The notes: generated by a model not told the origin, from the letters alone. A stretch of 64,000 bases of DNA from Aptenodytes patagonicus (GCF_965638725.1 NC_134958.1:14077464-14141463), one strand, 5' to 3'. Positions 28,901 through 44,387 are shown, counted from the first letter of the stretch. A program made the numbers and translations.

Positions 28901-31900
28901 AATATACAAAATAACATCACACTGGAAAAAAAAGAGGGGAGGTACACTCATGCCGTAGTGTTTAACCCTCTGTAGTTACTGAAAGGCGTATGTTTGGGTA
29001 GGGAAATTGCCTTATCTCAAAACAAGCTGTGCATGTGCACAAACACATTTTTGACATGCAGCATCCAAAACCTTGAATGCGTGTTGGTAGGAGTCAGATC
29101 AGTGCCTTGCTGAGACGTGAGAATGGACAGATGTGAGAAAAGGTGTGCTTTTGGATTTAATGTCTGCCAGATGCTTTCCTCAATAGTCACGGGTCTTATT
29201 TCCACTAGATGTTTCAATAGAGGGCTTTTTTATCACTGAGTGCGGAGTTTATTACTGCTCTGGACAGGAGGTTATGTATCCCTGTTGGTATAACGTAGAG
29301 AAAGTCAGTCACAATACACACTTAGTCCTTAAACTCGTATTTGATCTTTGAACTGCATCTAGAAGTAAACATTTGGTGCCTTGTATCTTACAGAAGTATT
29401 ACATACACAGAAGGTGAATTTGTTCTTAAACTTTAAGCTGAGTGGGTCACAGAGCTGAGAATTACAGTAAACACCAGCAGTGAATGTTATGCTTTAGACA
29501 AAGGATTTTGCACAGTTCTGAGTCTTCTTGGAAAGACAAGTCTTGGCATTGGCGTTCAGTAACAGTAAAGTATTCTTAGTATTTGTGGACTGTAAAATTT
29601 TATAGAGTAATAGATATGCAAATGGGCTGCCACAACACTGCAGGCTGTATAGTAATGCATAATTGTAACACTTTTTTAGCTATTTGCAAAAATTGGCTTT
29701 CTTGCAGGAGTGAGATTTATCAGGTTCTCACCTTTTTAAAGATAAAATTCTCAAGTCGCTTACCTAAATACATTTTATTTTTTTATTTTTACATTTTATG
29801 GTATTGGTGGCTTGGGAAAATGAAAGCTTACAGATCATTCCCAGAACTGCCACATTTTGTTGGCCATTTTTCATGTTCAGAAGACTTAAGGTGATGCTGT
29901 GTTTCTCTGATGCTTAGTAAATTGCTTCACCTCCTGACACGTGTGTTTATAAAAAGGGAACAGTATCAGGAGGTCTAAAGTTGATCTATTCAGTGCCTGG
30001 AAAACCTAGGTGTTCAAGCCCTGGAACAGTCAGGTTTACTCTCTCAGCGTTTGCTAGGGGTATAGTGCTTGCGAGGTGCATGTTCTTGTGATGGTGGAGC
30101 AGCACACAGGATTTTTGGTTTTCCAGACTCTTGTCAATCACGCATTCTGATTTTGCCTTAAATCCACCTGTGTGATCCTAAAAACCTGTCTTACATATAA
30201 GTTTTTAAACCTGTGTAAATGAAAAAAATACAACTATCAATTGTCCCTCTTTTTATAATGCATGTAAACATTTGCATTTTCCCTGACATGGGTTATATAG
30301 CGTGCAGTTCTCATCCCACATATTTTATACTGTGCACAATCCAAGGTGCACAGCTCATTGCATTTGCTTGGAGATGTATGCTGTAACTGTAAGCTTAATC
30401 CTTGCTGTGACAACTACTTTAAAATGATCATCTGTAATACTCTGTGGTAAAATGCTTCTTGCTCCAGGACCGTTGACCAGTAAAACTTTTTTTTCCCCCA
30501 AGTAACTACAATTGAAACTGGTCCTACTGGTTTCAGTCCTTACATTCAGTTTCCATTTGAGCAAATGGAGGTTATCTTGCCGAGATATGACTTGTGATGC
30601 GCTGCATTTTAATACTCACGGGATTGTTAACAAGTTCCTTGCCTGCTTGACAGCGAGTTTCAAATTTTGCTGCTATAAAGTTGGCCACTTCTCCAAGAAG
30701 ATTTAAGCTTTCTTTGCAAAATGTTGCAGCGTAAAAAATATCTAACAAGATGCTTGGCTTGACTTGTGACATTGCTTTCTCCTTATTTTAACAGCTGGTG
30801 TGACTGCAGTAGTGCACATTTCCCTTTAGTTTCCCAAAGTGGAAGGACTTCTCGGGGACTGGAGTGGGGTTTCTTATCCTCCAGTCTTTGCTGTCAAAGC
30901 AAACCCACCCGTGTCCAGTGCATGGGAGTGCAGAGACCCTTTGAAACGGGAGTTGGCAGCAGAGGCGTTTTGCTGTGGCTGGAAGAGAGCCCGAAATTAG
31001 GCCTTGGATCGAACGTGTTGCAATTGCGACTGCTTGAGGACTGTCTCTCCCGGCCCATGGGACTGTTGGCTGAGCCATCCCCACGCCCTGCGCCCGGTGG
31101 GTTTGTTCTCTCCTGGCATCCGAGTGCCCTCTGCTGGCACTCGCTCCTCTCCTTCCAGGGATGAAGTTTGCTCTATTGAGCGCAGCAGGTCCTGCGTGAT
31201 GTTTGATGTCACTTCTGTGCATCGCAACTCCCCCCCCTTGGTATCCAAGTACAATTCAGTCTCCTGCTATTTGCAATCATTTCTCTTGGGACATGCTTTA
31301 AAAAACTCTTACTCCACCGTTCTGCACTGCAAGCGTAATGTTTGTCTAGATGGGGAGCAGCGGTCTGCACAGAGCCCCTGGCACCTCGCTCCTGCTGGCT
31401 GGGACTGCGTGGGGGAGGCTCATGAGTCTGACGAGGGTGGAGAATGAGACGCCGATAAAACCAGCGCAGCTGCAAGAGCGAAGCTCACAATGCTGCTGCT
31501 GTGCAGCGGAGGTTTGCCCTGCTTGGGGAGCTGCAGGAGCTCCTGCTCAACTTCGGTGACCGGCGGGCAGGCAGGTCCTCTGTGGTTAGCCTGGAACTGT
31601 CTACAAAATAATGTAGTCTGACCCTATTTTTGGTAACCCAACAGAGCCCCCACCTTGTAGGACAAGGAGATCACTCTTAAATGGGCACATTGTTTTGGTT
31701 TTGTTTTGTTTTTTTTCTTTACTCTAAATAACTATTTTGTACTACATTGCAGTCAGAAGAACCAGCCGTGTTGGGATTGAACACTGGAATGGCAGCATTT
31801 GGGAGGGACGGTTTTACTGCCTGGGTGGCTCAAATTGAGGGACCTCCTGCAACAGCCAGCGCCTGGGTTAGTTGGGTTTAACCCCGTGGGCTGGAGTCAG

Positions 31901-34900
31901 GCTGGTTCCTCTTTCTATGGGACCAAGAATTCCCCTCTCACCAGGAATACAGTTGGGTAAAGCTGAACACTGGTGTTTAAATGGGCAAAAATCAGAATGG
32001 AACCCAAATCAGCTACTGAAATGAATATTGATTTTTAAAAAAAAAAAAATTTTTTTTGGGGGGGTATTAGTGCAGCTTTGTTGCATGTGGGTTCAGACAA
32101 TTAAGAATCCCATGTCTGCTTTGAATGTTTCATGAATATTAATGCCGTCCTCCTACTGAGCAGTTAATTGGGTGCTATCACTTTAACCACCTCATTTAAA
32201 TTGAAAAGTGCTCTTAATAAATGACAAATGTCAGTGTGAAACTCAGTGTGTTCAGTGCACTGAAAGCAGGCTGCTGTGCCTGCACCTTTTCTTCTCTCCC
32301 CTCTTCTAGCAGGCTGATGATAACCTTAAACCCGTGAGTCTTTGCTGGCCTTTGGCATCTTAGCTGAGACATCAGGTTGCAGCTTCCACGTTGCTCTTCT
32401 GACTGTCCGTACCACCGTCCCGTACATCTGGGAGGTGACAGAAACGCTGGGTTATGGAAAAGACGTCTGTCTCAATGGATGGACACAACACATTTAGAGG
32501 AGCCGTGTTGATAACGGGCATTGTATGAGAGCAGAAATTCAGATCCCGGGGTTTATGGCCACGTCAGATGCCTGGTCTGAACTGTGTAACTTGAACCTGT
32601 CAGATTCTTGACTCAGATGGGAAAATGTTAGAACACATCTCGGAGAGGGGATTGTGCGTCCTGCCTGTGCCTGTAGATGTGGCTCAGTGTCAGAGATGTG
32701 CAACAGCTGGAAGCAGAGTAGAGATTTTTTTCTTTTAATAATCTTGGGCTTTAGAAACAACAAATTCTGTTTTATAGATCACCAAAGTAAAATATGAGGT
32801 CTTACTGTTCTGTTTAATAGAAACGAGATAAAATCCTCCTATCTGTGCATAAAGATAAAATGCTATTTTTGTGGATTCATGAGAGTTATATGAACAAAAT
32901 GAGTTAAAGTGGTTTTAGACCACCTCTTTGGGATGTATCCTGACAGGCTTAGGACGAGATCCTCTTGCTTCTCCTATTGCAAGTCCTTCCTGGGCTGAGT
33001 ACTTGTCTCCTCTATAGCTTTCGTTAGCCTGTCCCCTCTCTGGTTAGCTTTGCCTACAGTCAAAACTTTCATTATCAAAGATGGAAAAGTCTTGTTCTTT
33101 TATGTGAGGCTCCCTCCAGGGAGCATCTTAAAACTTTGTGCAAAAGCTGGAGTTATGCTGTTGTCCAACCTTACCCTGCTACTGGAAAGGCTGTACCTCC
33201 TAAGGCAAGCTGTGGGCAGTTACAAGTAGTCCTTTTTTCTTTTTTTTAAATTAAAAAAAAAATTAAATAGTAAAAAAAATTAATTTAAAAATAAGCATAG
33301 CAAGTCCTTGCTGTTTTAATTGTATTTTAGGGTATTGCATTTCCACAGTGTTAGCCTCTATCTAGAAACAAGATTTCATCTTCAGTCATGAGTTGGAATT
33401 GGTTGTGTAAAATCTGCGTGCTTGGCTATTTGTTTTGTCGTTTTGAAACCAGCACGTTCCTATCGCTGTAACACCGTATTTAGACACAGCAGGTTATTAA
33501 CATGTTATCTGATAACACTGCTGTGGTTGTGCTGAAATTGCAGGTTGCAAGCAAAGGCTTCTAATCGCCCAGTACATGTATTAATGACTTACCAAACCGT
33601 GCTGGAATCACTATAATTTCAGAAATATAACAAAAGGAATCCAAAGCTTTGTTTCAGCACTGAAGCTGAGTTTGGAGAAGTGAAGCTGAGTGGATCAAAG
33701 CTTAAAACACAGCAGATGGCTCAGACTGGAGAGCAAAAACTTGTCTCTGCTGATGGTTAGAAATCTTTCATTTTATGCATGTATTCATAAAAGCTCTTGA
33801 TAAATGTGCAACTGTGTGTATGTGAATTTTGCGTTCAACCTGCAAGTCAACTGATTTTCTGCTGAGGTGCCTCCTGAGGAAGCCAGCACATTGGGCTGCT
33901 GCTTCCAACGTGGCTTTGGGCTCCTCTGAACAGAAAATAGCCGCTCTCCATCCCTCGGGGCTGCATTAAGTGTCACTTGTGCCTTCCCTTGCTTGCTTTC
34001 TGTGCTCTCAGCCTCTACCTACCGCAATCCTTGTGGAGTTGGCTGAATGTCTGACTGCGTCAAGATCTCGATCCCTCTCCTGAAGGTACGCGTGGGGATT
34101 TCTTCGCTGTTGGAGCGATGCCCTTGTCTAGCCCCCAGTGCAAGCTGTTTGCCTGAGCTGCCTCTTGCCTTGCGGGAGAAACAGGGGTAACGCACCTGCT
34201 TGACTGCTTCGTGCTCAGCCTTCAGGCAATCTCCTGGGTTTATTTCCAGGCTCTGCAGCTGTTCTTTCCGCAAGCCAGGAGCAGTCAGAAACATAACTTG
34301 GCCAGATTGAGTCTCCTGACTGTGTCCAAGCTGTTGCAGGGATGCTCATTGTTTATTCTCTGCTGACCTGTTGTAACGAACCAGCCTGGTCCTGCCCATC
34401 TGGGGACAGCGGGGAGCAAGGGGACCTTTGCCCAGCACTGATCTTTGCATCAGCGTTGAACAGGACTACAACGGTTTCTGGAATTTTACCAGTACTTTAG
34501 AGAGGAATTCTCCTCGATGAAGAGATGCAGGGATATTTTTGCTGCCTATGCTGAAAAACAGAAGAAATGTGCAAATCTGAAGTGTCAGTGGGTCTTGCGC
34601 CTTCTGAGTCAAACATCTCAAACACGTTGATTACTTTTAAAACCTGGTTGTGAGACACAAGGTAAAAGATTTTTATGGGCAAAATTCCATCATACCTCCT
34701 CTAAATGGGTAGAATTTGGGCAGGAACTGAATTTCTACAGTGCTGGCTGTTTTTCCTCAAGTTAGGGCTCCAGGGCTGGTTGAAAATTGTGCCAAGGCAC
34801 AGCCCCGTTGAAGGAAATTTTGGGCACCTTTGGCGCTAGGTTGGAGTTTGAGAGAAGGAAGCTGCAGTGTATGAAAAAGAGCTGATTCACTCCCAGATAG

Positions 34901-35639
34901 AAATACTGACAAAAAATAAGGGAGGTGTTAAAAATCCAGAGCGCCCTCAGGAAGTAACTGCAGAGAATCCTAAGCTGTCATCTTCTTGGTGTGGGACATG
35001 TAGCATGTGTGTTGGCACCATCCTTTGTGTACGGAGGACTGTCTCGGATGAAAATATCACCGCTTTCTCATGTTAAAAACTTGTATTTCTTCTCTGGGAG
35101 TTGTTCCCATATGACCAGAGTGCAAAATGCGGGAGTTCTCGCCTTGCCACTTGAAGGCAGTAGGGTGAACTCTTAAATAATAAAAATAAATCTCTTGGGG
35201 GAGCCAAGTGAAGGGCTTTCTGGTAGATGTTACGTGAACGTACTGTGCGGTCTTTAAAAATATATGTTGTGTGTAGAGTGGTTCTCGTCTTCTGCAACCT
35301 GGCTGTAAGGAAAATGCATGTGGTGCTTTGTTGGTCGGATTTTGGCTTTGTTTGCTTCAGTTTATAAATAAGTGCCAAGAAAATGAGTATTTTGTTGTAA
35401 AGATGTTTTCAAGGCCACGTATTTATTTTTTTTAAAGAGAATCATGGAAGACAAGCTGACAATTTAATGGTGCATGATGCACTAATAAAAATGTCTGTGT
35501 GGTTGCGTTTAATCCTTTAAAGGAGAGAAAAGAAACACAGTAGTTATCAGCATTCAGAAGGCAAGACGCAGGCTTAAACATATGCAAAGCCTTGGAGAGA
35601 GATTGAAGAAATGTACTGACTATGTTGCAGAAAGCTTCT

Positions 35640-36680
35640 GACAGGCACATCACATCTTTGAAAGTAAGATTTGAATTATTAGAGCTGCCTTTGTTTATTA
35701 AATTGAGCCTCCAGCAAGAGGATTATAGGAAGAAATACCATGCAGGCTCAAGTTCCATTGGCATAAATTTTAATGGGTGATAAAATTTACTTTATTGAGC
35801 TAATTCAGTAAGAAAATTCAAATAGATTTTTAAAAGATCCAGGTGTGTATTAGATACCTAAAGAAATAGACTTCAAGTGCACGAATAAACCTCCTTTTAT
35901 GGAATCCGGTTTGCTTTTAGCGACGGGTAATCCTTTTAAAACAAGACTTCGTCAAGGCAAACTCCAACAGAAGAGTTTTTGTTTAATTTTAAATAGGGAA
36001 TGCGAGGGAAGGATGCAGAGAGCTAATAACAGAGTAATTATACACGCTATTGCCAAGTTGAGGAAGGGCAGAGACCATTAAAATGCCATTTTAGGAGTTA
36101 ATTATATGGTGTTTCAAGTCAATGCTGGTGTCCTGATTTCTGTTTAATCCACATATAGCATGTATTTAGGATGTTGTGTTCATGACATCTAATTTCTATT
36201 TTAAGGAACTTTAGGCCACTGCGTTATGAAATACTGTCAAAAAAAAAATCATCTTCCAGCCTCCATAGGGTTTGTGCCTGTGGGATTTGATTAGGAAATA
36301 TGCAAAAGCAATAAAGGAGATGGAAAAACCTTAGCAAATATTTTGGGACTGGCACACATACCATAAAAAAAGCATTGCAGTGGAATTTGGTTAGTTAAAT
36401 CTCTTCTGAAGCTCATTTAATAATTCCAGAGCCTCTGCTACCACTCAGATGTAGCCAGCTGTAATTTGTTTCAAGGTTAGTCTTTGACTTCTGTTTTATT
36501 AGCTTTTCAGTTTATATTCTTCCACTTGTGCAGTTTCTCAAGTGAAGCTACATAATGGTTTAGCTAAAACTGGGATCCTTTAGATAGGGGCTTTAAATTG
36601 GAATTCTTCAGAAATGTTTAATGAAAGCTCTGCATGAGGCAGATGTCAGGATTTACTCTTCAACTGGGTAGGATTGTGGT
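35640..36680. other. AT-rich block, candidate intronic enhancer
   Basis: About 1 kb is dense in TTTATTAAATTGAG, ATTTTAATGG, GTAATTATACACG and similar words, with no long open frame, mobile element or simple repeat. It resembles conserved non-coding DNA. Conservation is not shown, so this is a weak call. Confidence 0.22.
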
Positions 36681-39600
36681 GGGAGAGCAGATTAGGCTCC
36701 TTTGCAGTTGATGTGCTGCCTAGAGGAAGTGACATTTATGCTCTTGATCCTTCAGTGATTCTGCATGTCAAGAGCTGAGCCTTGAAATTCGTCAGCAGTG
36801 CTGTCTTATGAGCAGACAGGACTGAATAAGAGGATTTTTACAGATAGAGGGGAAAAAAATTCAACTCTGATGGCTGTTGCAGATCCCTAAGTACTTCAAT
36901 TTTTCTTTTTTTTTTTTCCTTCACATCTCCCCTGTAGGAAATCGGAGAGGGAAATCACTTTAAATCGCCAACCGATACATTTTTGAAGTTGAAAAATCTG
37001 AGATGCATTAGAATTCAGAGACCTCCCTTTGCTTAAGGTAAGAAAGGAGCAGATTCTCCCTGTTCCCTGCTTAATAAATGTCTGTATTCGGTTAACTCTC
37101 GGGCTGTAGTTTCTGTAATGTGTTTAAAATGTTTAGCCTGCTGTCGATGCCTGAATGGTTAACATTCATCCTGTTTAATAACTTGCAGCTGCAGAAGGCA
37201 TATGGCTGTGTGTTTACAGGAGGTGTCGTGGCGATAACCAGGTTCAGCCTGCCCGGAGGAAGGGAAGCAGGCTGCTTAGCGCGGGGACTCCACCAGCTTG
37301 TTTGTGGCGCTCGGGCAGAGATGAGCTGGTTGTTTTTGTTGTACAGCCAAAGGGCTGTCGTGCCTAAAACCTAATTTTCAGAGGTTTTTATTTTTCCCCG
37401 TTTTGATGGTAAGTGAGCTCGGTAACTTCTGAAGGATGCTGGGGGGGAAATAGGGTACGGGTGGTGAAAAATCGCACTTTGGAGAGGTAGTAGTCGCGTG
37501 AATTTCATGAAAGGTGAGACTTGGTGAGCTGTAGTTATGTTACCATGGTATCCATAAATTACTCCAGTGTGAGTGCTTGTAAGTATCAATGGTGAATTAT
37601 TCCAGGTAAGGTGGTGTGTGAGAACAGGTCTGCATGCCATTAGCCTGGCTGTTTGTTTTTATGTGAGAAGTGTGTTAATTACCTTCTTTTGTACGTTGTA
37701 TGTAATTATCCGTGCTGTAAGCATGAGCTCGGTAGCACAGAAGAGGCAGGATTTTTAACCTGTTGTACTTGCATAGAGGCTTTGGGATACTATATAAAAT
37801 ACGTGTATTAAACTGAAGCTTGGCTTTCTGAGACTCCAATTTTCAAGTAGAAGTTTCTCCTCATGTTAATTTTAGTGATTATTTTTTGTACTTAAACAGT
37901 TTCTTTACTAGTTGTGGTATATCTTGCTGTGCACAACTTTAGGAAACCTAATTCAAAAGGAGAGATGCCAAAACTGGAAGGTAGAAAATCTTGTCTGGGG
38001 TTTCCAGCGTGCCTCCTGTGTCACAGCTGAAAGATAAAAGCTCCTTCAGAGCTGCTGTACCAGACGTGATTTCAAAGCATTTCAAAATGATTAAAGGAAA
38101 CTTTAAACTTCTGCCCAATAATTAATACATGCTGTTCTTGTGTGTTTAATCTGAAATTGGTAAGTTTTATTTTTCAGGCTTTTGCTGCTGAATTTGTTCA
38201 GCTTGGGGTGAGTACTCCTGTGAACCTGCCGAGGTTTATTTCAGAACTTGATGTACAAACGTCAGACCTGCACTGGTGTATGTGATCTGTCATTTCCAAT
38301 TACTTTGTGCAGCAGGATTGTCTCGGGCACAGAATGTCTTAAATTCTCTTGTTACTTTTGAATCAGCAGAAAAGAGCATCTGTGTTAGCAATTAAAAATG
38401 TTCAGTCAGAAGTAGGAAATGAATTTTTAACCGGACAGACAAACTTGTTTGGAAATTAAGGTGGTGTTTGCAAAAAAGCATCCATTTTGTGTTACTGCGC
38501 TGTGCCTTTCTATCCTTTGTGCAGCTGGAGTGAAAAACAAACACACTGAATCCCTTGTGGTGGGTTGTTTTTTTTTTTATCAGTTGCTTAAAATGTTCAC
38601 TCTTCTATCACTTGCTATATTCTCCAAGTCTACTCCTGAATTGGTTGACTTGTCAAACTCATCATCCTTCCCAGACTTTTTCAAGCTTAACTGATCATAG
38701 AATATGCTTTTTATTAACAACGAGGCAATAGAATCTGAGAGAATACTCCTGTTTAGTAGGGGAATAAAGTTTTGCTGCCAGGTTTTAAATATATATCCTC
38801 TTAAACATGCTTAGCAATCTGCTTATGTGAGCATTGTGAGTTTTTATATTTAAAGTGGAGTGATTTTTTTTTTTCTTTAGGATGAAAGTAGTTGAAGATC
38901 TGAATTGTGAGGGACAGATGAAATTAAGCCGCAGAAGCACTGATGGCAATCTACAAAGCTTTAATGTGTTAATGTAGTCTAGGCATTATACATATTTAGA
39001 AGGAGTCTAGATTGAATCCTGGAGAAAAAGCAGAGTTATTCATAGACTCCTGTCTTGATCTTGTTTTCCTGTAAGTGATGGATGGTACGAAACAGTGGTT
39101 TGAAGGAGATGCTACAAATTATTTTGCTGCTGTTAGAACTGTATCGGATATTAATTGCCCCCAAGTTCAGTATTGATTTAAAAAAAATACAGGGGAGGGT
39201 GGTAGGTGAAAGAACGATGTTTGAAAAACTTCCTAGCTTTGTGTAGACCTTTTTTTTTTTTTTTTTTTTTTTTCCTTCATGAAATATTCAAATTTTCAAG
39301 TTTGGTATATTGCTGTATTTAATATGTTTTAAATGACATTGCATCAGTTAATATGGTGAAGGAGAAGATCTGGGTGGACTGATAATTAATCTTCCAGGGG
39401 AACAGCAGCAGAGAAGCTATTGACATAGACTGAACAGTCTATTTTATACAAACAGGAAGCATTTTAGCATCCACTAAAAGGGTATTTTGATAGACCAGGA
39501 CTGAGAAGCTTTCTGGAGCCATTGTCTCTATTCTAGCATGTTGCCTTGACCCTGGCTGGACCCTCTGGATGCCCTGCAATATAAAGTAATAATTCATAGG

Positions 39601-42600
39601 CTGTCAGTGGGGTTGAAACAGAATGAAGAGTGAATGCATTGAACTTCTAGATTAAAAAGGGACCCTGTAGCATCCAGAAGAAAATAGGTTAGTATTAATT
39701 TTATTTTTATGCTTGAATATAGAACAGCTGTTGGACAGAAACTTTAGGAGAATACTCTGTTCCTGGCAACGGGGGGATGTGGGGGTGTGTGGGTACAACT
39801 TCTTAAGGAAACTTGTACAATATTGGTAAAAACAGAATGTTTTGCCTGCGTGTTCACTCGTCTCTCTCACTACTAGAGGCACCAGGTTACTGCAGGCAGG
39901 AGCAACCCGCTGGCTGCACCCTCGTGGTAAATATGCCCGTGGATACCAGTTTGTGTCTTCGACTTCTGCGTCACATGTAACATCTCCACGTCAGTATTGA
40001 CTTTCCAAAGCAGCAAGGGCATTCTAGATTATTTTTGGAGGCTGATGCCCTTCTGTGAAGCCTTCTCATCCTTGTTGGTGGCCTCAATTAATGTTTCCGG
40101 AGCTGGTTGTTAAATTAGCTTTTTCTGTAATAATTCTGTGATGGTTTCTTATTCTACTTGTGCTTCAGTGGTAACTGTTCAGCTGTAATAATTAGGATGA
40201 AGTCTTTCTAGGTTGCTTGATCTATCATATATTTAAATAACTGAGTCTGTGCATCTGGGGCACCTGCTGAAGTTTAAGGTCCCCTCTATCAGTCCTCCAG
40301 TAAAACACAGGTGGCCTTTAGACTGCAGAGGAGCTTTAAGCTTCTCGTTTTATGTTTCTGCTTTGTGTTAATCAAGACTTCAGCTAACTTCTAACTAGCA
40401 GCATCTGAAAAACTGTCATTTCAGAAGGTTGTTCTGAACTCTGCTCAAACAAGGGAGCGTTTCAGTCCTGTGACCATGCCGGCGCTGGTGCTTCTGTGTG
40501 GCCACCTCCCAGCTCATCAGGCGCTTCCAGGATCTGATGCACCATGGCTGGGTGGAAGGAGATCATTGCAGCGAGCCTGTTTAATTGCTTCTCGAGTGAC
40601 CTAGTTCCCTTGCTGGAAACAGATGCGTAAGCTTTCCCTTCCTCTTCTGTATTTTATGATTGTGGTGGAGTTTAGATTGGCACATCCAGAGCTGCTTCCC
40701 CAGCGGGGTGTTTTTTTCTTCCAAAGGACCAGCCTCTGTTTGGAAATTTCCACAAGCTTGGTATATTTTGTGTCGTTTCCCCACAGAGGTGAGACAGGTT
40801 GTGTTTCAGGGGCTGTGCCCAAGCACACTTTTTTGTAGCTACTGTGGAAATGTCACATCACCATATTTTATTACCCTAATGTGGGAATTCATTTCTTCAA
40901 GCAGATGGCAAAAGGTGGTTTGGTTAATTTGTACCTACTTGAAATAAGTCACTAAATGTGCGTTAAACCACTCATTTATTAGGCCAGAGCATATTACTGG
41001 TGGATAAGCGGTGATGTTAGGCTACAAGCTCAAAAACTGAGGAACTGGGCAGGTATCTGCAACTAAAAACCAGGCAAAATGTTAGACTGACTTACAGCTG
41101 TTGGAGCCTGCAAATAATCAGCCTTTACAAAGGAGAGTAGTGGCCATTTGCTCTGAGAAAAACTTGCCTCACCAAGAATTTTTCTAGTAAATTCAGCATT
41201 TTTCCTATAAAACCTCTCTTGTGCTACTTGCTTGCAGACGTGGCTCGTAGGGTAATATACATCTGATGGTCACTGAGATGATACCAGGTGCATGCTGGCC
41301 TTTATTTGCCCAGTTGGGCACGGTTACGTGCTGTACTCAGCCTAGTATTAGTCCTCTGTCATCGGAAAAAGATCTGCCATTGCAGTCAAAAACTGGTCTT
41401 TCAACCATGTCCTTTACAGAAGGTGAAACTACTTTTTTCTTCTTGGAGAGATACACCTGGTAGAAGGGGTAAAATAGCTTAATAGTTAACTAACACTAAT
41501 TCCGTGAAACCTGCAACAAAATAGTGTTTGTTTTCTGCCCAACGTTTTGGGCTTTGTAAAGTGTGGTCTTTCATAAGCATGTGGTTCTTCTTGTGCTTTA
41601 GTAGGTACCAGGTGCAGCAGAGATGCTTGTTAAATTCTGCCACTGTGTCCTCATTGCCTGAGGAGTTAATAATGCTCTGGGTGTCCTGACGGGAGGAGAT
41701 CCTGCACTTGCTGCAGCTGCAAATCTTCCTTTATCTTCCTGCTGTTCCCGCTTTGGCAGAGTGTCTCTCAGCATTGCCAAGCGGTATAAATTGAAGTGAA
41801 ACTGGCCCAGTAGCCAGCTGAAGGCTGGGAAATATTGCCATGCCCTCTCTGAGAGTATCTTGGAGTTGTGTAAGCAGTTTCTCAATGGCAAGGGTTATAT
41901 CTAACAGAACAAAAGGAAGCTGAGCTAACAAGAATAGCAAAAGGGAGAACAAAATATTTTTCGGTTGTGTGTATTAATGAGGCTATCAAAGCTGATAACC
42001 TGATGTGCCCAAATCAAGTTGTTGAGAGTAGCTCTTGCTGCAGCCTCTAGCAGCAGGTCCCGGCTGGCTCGATGGTGAGCCCAAACAGCTTTCTCTGGGC
42101 TGGGGCATGCACAGGCTGCAACTGGAGCATGGGGACCTTCCATCAACTGGGCACCTTCCTTTAGGTGGTGGTTGAGGAGGACCTCAGTAACTCCAGATGT
42201 TGATACCTGGGAAGGAGCGGGGGGGATATCCATCCATCTTCTCTTTGGCAAAGTGCTCCTTAAATTCAACAAGAGAAGTAGCACGACTTCCTGGTACTGC
42301 GAGGAAATGTTCTCGACGCAGCGTGTTTTAGTACATTTGTTGCATTATGAGGTTTCCATTAGTGCCAACTAATTACGTGGACCATGTTGCATTTGAGTTG
42401 CAATTACATTGACCGATGTACAATAATTAGCTTTAATACATGTTTCCGTGTGTAGGGGAGATTTAATTGCTTGCTGTTTTTTGACAAAGATATTGCTATT
42501 TTCCGTAATTGGGTTTCCCCTGTCTTCTGCAAGTGACTCTTGAGAACTAGCAACCACTCGAATAGGAAGATACAGCCACCGACAATTTCTTTGAGATGAA

Positions 42601-44387
42601 TGTGGCATTAGCATTCTCTCTGGCAGCTTTGCTAATGGCATTTTTTACATCTTGCTCACAAGCAAATGCTTTGTCTTCACATTCATCTAACAACGTTAAG
42701 CCTTACAAGCGCGTTTCCTGTAACGCAGTGCTAGCTCCAGCTAAAATGGAAATGCTTTTGGATCAAACTGGTTGGCCTGCAGTAACTTACGTTAATGGAG
42801 GTAGTCTGCTTACATGTCTTGATGGTTGCGGTTAACAAATTTTATATCAATCCATGTGTTTTCCGTGGCGGAGCGATGGCATGGCAACCCATAGCTCTGT
42901 CTGCCTTTGGCTGTACGACGTGGTGGGAAGACTGCATTGATGTCTTCTCCTCTGAAATATCAGGAACCCACCTGCTTTGTGTCATGCCCGGCAGCTGGTG
43001 GTGTCAGCAATGCAAAGGGCAGAAGTAACCAGTAGTTTTAGCTTTTCGTGCCTTTACTTGGTATCTTCCAGGCACCATCTTTTCTGAAAATTATCAGCGA
43101 TGCTAGGAAAGAAGTCAAAACCACTCTATTTGCATTATTAGTCAATGCTTATAATGTGTAGAATAGAAACGCTTATATATGCATAGAATACTAAATGCTT
43201 ACGTTTCTGCTTAAAATGTTTACTTTGAAAATTCTTTTGAAAATTCTTTTTATTTAAATTTTCAGTAAAGCTGCTAGCACAGAAATGCTATGAATCACTT
43301 TATCCTGTCAGTATATGTAGTCTTTTGCTGCAATGCATATTGCTGAATGTGTTCAGTATAAACAGTATAATCAGCGAAACTATTGTTAATGGTTAATTGC
43401 TAACTGGATCTTTGCATGTTTGCAGAATTTTTTGGCAATGCCATTGCCAGTTGCTCAAAAGAAAAACTCCCCACAAAGAACCCACTTGTGAGTAAGTTAT
43501 GCTTGCAGTGCTGCATCTGTCAGTGGCAGACCTATCATTAATAGTACAAACTTTTTAAAATAACTAAGATGCAACAATAAAGCCACAGCAAATATTAAAT
43601 ACGTACTAAATAACTTGTTATAACATTTCAGATAATGCTTTGAAATGTATTGCTAATAAACCATTTTTACAGTGGCGTGATGAGTTCCATCTGTAGAGTG
43701 ATTTAAGTGTCTTCATCTTAATAGCTCTTTTGCCTGTAGCGATGTTATATGGTCAAGATTAATGATGAGGTATGGTATCATTGTCAGTCTCAACACATTT
43801 TTCTTGATATATTTTCATTAGATTAATGACCTCATTGTAGGATAGACATAACTTGTCCATAAAGCAATCGTTGTGTTTGTATGTGGATAGATTGATAAAG
43901 CTCTCCTCCCTTCGTCATTGTTCTCCTTTTTCTTTCAACTCTGCATTTCTTGTGTTCGTCATCTTGCAAGTTGGTGAGCAGGGAACCGGGATAAACTGGT
44001 GCTGTGTGCGCTGACTTTCACTGTGGTCAGTCTTGTCAAGTATTGAAGTTTTCCTCTCTGCCGTTCAGTGGAGAGTAAGGTTTTGAGGTCAGCTCGTGCT
44101 GTTTCCGAATACTCTCGTCTGAATTTCCTATTTCTGGAACGGAGCTGAGTGTCTGAACTATGAGGACATTCATAAAGTCTCTAAAAGGGAACCTGTTGAG
44201 TGAATTTTCATCAAGTGGAGATTTCCTTAAGCTTGTTGAGTGCTGGAGGCTTCATTCTGAATATATTTAGCTGAGGTTAAACAGTTTATATTTTCTTGTA
44301 TTTTTGGTAAAGATATTTTCATTTTGGTAAAAGTTCTTCCTCCGAAGAGGCAAAGCTATTCAAATCTTAAAACACTTAAAATTTAAC

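Larger units (their letters stand above)
20335..35000 (+). other. Long non-coding stretch, probable GLCE 5' intron, first part
   Basis: Apart from small open frames with no family features, I see no exon. Simple sequence includes the A21/CCAA tract near 22.9 kb, T20 at 26485-26504, A19 at 26715-26733 and an AT-only stretch near 33239-33292. A hairpin lies at 22818-22842. Composition is AT-rich with GC-rich islets near 27.0-27.2 and 30.9-31.6 kb. Confidence 0.5.

Noticed and set aside
35455..35485. GTGCATGATGCAC short palindrome
   Set aside because: Six-base arms are expected by chance many times in 64 kb.
42596..42835. 79-codon frame with a signal-peptide-like start (hydrophobic run ending in Ala-x-Ala)
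   Set aside because: The rest has no family features and there is no promoter, splice context or poly(A) signal; hydrophobic starts arise readily by chance.
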